NCBI RefSeq assembly: GCF_943373825.1
Contig: NZ_CALSBP010000001.1
Coordinates: 186,001 to 250,000 of the forward strand
DNA: 64,000 nucleotides
Source of the DNA: Aquimarina spinulae
Lineage (GTDB): Bacteria; Bacteroidota; Bacteroidia; Flavobacteriales; Flavobacteriaceae
Reading direction: 5' to 3'
Positions 62,595 through 64,000 of the stretch are shown here, piece after piece. Below the pieces are notes generated by a model that was not told the origin of the DNA, did no database searches, and was given only the letters and a program-made list of their open reading frames with translations. Each line of letters opens with the position of its first letter. Positions within the stretch are counted from its first letter, which is position 1. The translations under genes were made by a program, and so were the position numbers.

Positions 62595-63007
62595 TATAAT
62601 TGTAGCTTTTGATATCGTTGATAAAAGTAAACATTTCCTGTTTCATTCTTGAAAATTATCTCGTTTTCTTTTGCAGAAATAATGGTTTCTTTCCATGTTG
62701 CTAACGAATTTTTATACTGTAGTCTTACACTATCATTTTCAATAGTTATAGAAAAAAACTCCTGATTATCGGTAACTATAAAACCCCCATCTAGTCTAGG
62801 ACGTACTTTTTTACGTATTCCTATCGAGTCTTTAACTTCAAAAAAGTCAATATCCTGATTGAACATATATTCTTTTTCGTTTCCATCAGATAATACTACC
62901 TTTTTAATTTCCCAATACCCATTTAGATATTGAATATACTCTTTTGGATCTGTGGTTGTACAAGAAGTAATGTATAGAAGTAGTGTATAAAGTAAAACTC
63001 GCCGCAT
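62594..63007 (-). CDS. Lipocalin-like small lipoprotein
   Basis: The 137-residue protein has a short lipoprotein signal (LLYTLLLYITSC) and a lipocalin-like beginning of the mature part (YLNGYWEIKKVVLSDGNEKE), followed by alternating strands and a final aromatic strand (NVYFYQRYQKLQL). The ligand is unknown. It sits between recF (55 bp upstream) and the DUF721 gene (1-bp overlap), an arrangement I believe is common in Flavobacteria (recalled, not searched). Confidence 0.72.
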   Translation of the reverse strand: MRRVLLYTLLLYITSCTTTDPKEYIQYLNGYWEIKKVVLSDGNEKEYMFNQDIDFFEVKDSIGIRKKVRPRLDGGFIVTDNQEFFSITIENDSVRLQYKNSLATWKETIISAKENEIIFKNETGNVYFYQRYQKLQL

Positions 63008-63062
63008 ATTTTATCTGAGTGTTTTTATCTTTTTTATTAACCAGAAGATATTAGTACTTGTT

Positions 63063-64000
63063 TTAGTTTTCTGATTCGTTGTTTTTTAGCTTGATGATTT
63101 TGTATGATTGTGATATTTTTTTCACCACACTTTCTGTTCGATCTGCATGGGTATCACTAATAAATAATTGCCCAAAATTTTGATCATCAACCAATTTTAT
63201 AATATGTTCTACGCGTTTTTCGTCGAGTTTGTCAAAAATATCATCGAGTAAAAGTATAGGATTCACTTTACTTTGTTTTTTTATAAAATCGAATTGAGCC
63301 AATTTTAAAGCAATAAGAAATGATTTTTGTTGTCCCTGGCTTCCAAATTTTTTAATAGGATATCCTTCAATTTCAAAAGACAAATCATCTTTGTGAACTC
63401 CCACACTAGTGTATTGTAGCATTCTGTCTTTAGAAAGGTTTTGCTCTAAAAGAGTTAGCAAATTAGTTTCAGATAGCTTACTTTGATAAGAAAGAGTAAC
63501 ACTTTCCTTACCAGAGCTAATGGCTTGGTACCTATTTTCGAAAATAGGAATAAAAATCTCTAAAAATGCTGCTCTTTTTTCATAGATAATGCTACCGTAT
63601 TCATGCATTTGCTGGTTGTACACCTCTAAGGTGGTAGGATCAAAAGTGTTGTTAGCGATAAAGTACTTTAGTAGAGAATTACGTTGTGATACAATTTTAG
63701 AATATTTTAATAATGTTTTTAGATAAGATTGATCACTCTGAGAAATCACACCATCTATAAATTTACGGCGAGTGTCACTCCCTTCTGTAATCAAATCTCT
63801 ATCTGCCGGAGAAATAATTACCAAAGGTAAAAAACCAATATGCTCGCTAAAAGTATCGTAAATTTTTGCGTTGCGTTTGATTACTTTTTTTTGCCCTCTT
63901 TTTGCACTTACAATAACTTTTTCATCACGATCTTCTTTTGTGTAAAGACCATCGATGACAAAAAAATCGGTATTATGTTTAATGTTTTGACTGGTAATTG
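63063..64000 (-). CDS. recF: DNA replication and repair protein RecF (5' end outside window)
   Basis: The minus-strand frame stays open to the right window edge, so the start lies outside; the visible 312 or so residues are the C-terminal part of a usually ~360-residue SMC-like ATPase. Motifs seen are [20 protein letters not shown] and [20 protein letters not shown], the ABC signature region [18 protein letters not shown], and Walker [21 protein letters not shown]. RecF loads RecA at gaps through RecOR. Any shorter start inside the window is not supported. Confidence 0.93.
   Translation of the reverse strand, partial: ITSQNIKHNTDFFVIDGLYTKEDRDEKVIVSAKRGQKKVIKRNAKIYDTFSEHIGFLPLVIISPADRDLITEGSDTRRKFIDGVISQSDQSYLKTLLKYSKIVSQRNSLLKYFIANNTFDPTTLEVYNQQMHEYGSIIYEKRAAFLEIFIPIFENRYQAISSGKESVTLSYQSKLSETNLLTLLEQNLSKDRMLQYTSVGVHKDDLSFEIEGYPIKKFGSQGQQKSFLIALKLAQFDFIKKQSKVNPILLLDDIFDKLDEKRVEHIIKLVDDQNFGQLFISDTHADRTESVVKKISQSYKIIKLKNNESEN

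Overview
The window comes from a low-GC member of the Bacteroidota, most likely a marine Flavobacteriaceae close to Aquimarina (inference). The evidence is a SusC/SusD pair, the gliding lipoprotein GldI, FecI/FecR/TonB-receptor signalling, promoters of the TTG-N19..21-TAnnTTTG type, and families typical of the group (DUF3810, DUF4386, DKNYY, DUF2306). No phage, integrase, transposase or CRISPR array is visible.

Layout. 1-2.6 kb: the 3' end of a TonB-dependent receptor, then a BlaI repressor and a BlaR1-like M56 peptidase fused to an M23 domain, with a perfect 36-bp operator palindrome. A decayed copy of the receptor gene's 3' end follows. 3.0-3.5 kb: tRNA-Leu and two tRNA-Lys genes, with a truncated third tRNA-Lys end. 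3.6-17.6 kb: mainly housekeeping genes (aroK, a phosphoribosyltransferase, a split transketolase interrupted by a secreted protein, tgt, an lptF/lptG-type permease, accA, dnaB). 17.7-32.8 kb: mostly secreted or lipid-anchored proteins, two amidohydrolase genes, tandem paralogues of unknown function, pepD and small accessory genes.

33.0-39.2 kb: a YtrA-type ABC transporter operon with its own GntR regulator and a matching operator, followed by five unrelated small membrane-protein genes that share a nearly identical leader directly before the start codon. 40.4-41.9 kb: an ECF sigma factor and zinc-finger anti-sigma factor, with the same putative ECF promoter (TGCAAC-N17-GTCTAA) in front of the sigma gene and of a downstream membrane gene. 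42-49.5 kb: a serine hydrolase, a cyclophilin-FKBP fusion, gldI, nrnA, a PhoD-like phosphatase, ndk and a secreted C1 peptidase.

49.6-61.8 kb is the most interesting region. An ECF sigma factor, a FecR anti-sigma factor and a FecA-like receptor with an STN domain sit beside two cysteine-rich PKD-like lipoproteins that flank a SusCD pair. The element GGTAGGGTAA-N13-CGTT occurs with identical spacing upstream of fecR, of lipoprotein 1 and of lipoprotein 2. It is probably the promoter recognised by this sigma factor, so a surface receptor would control the display of the two lipoproteins. 61.9-64 kb: a thioesterase, a DUF721 (DciA-like) protein, a lipocalin-like lipoprotein and the 3' part of recF.

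All functional calls are from reading the sequence; no database search was run. Start codons were moved downstream where a signal peptide or a promoter position argued for it, as stated in the entries.
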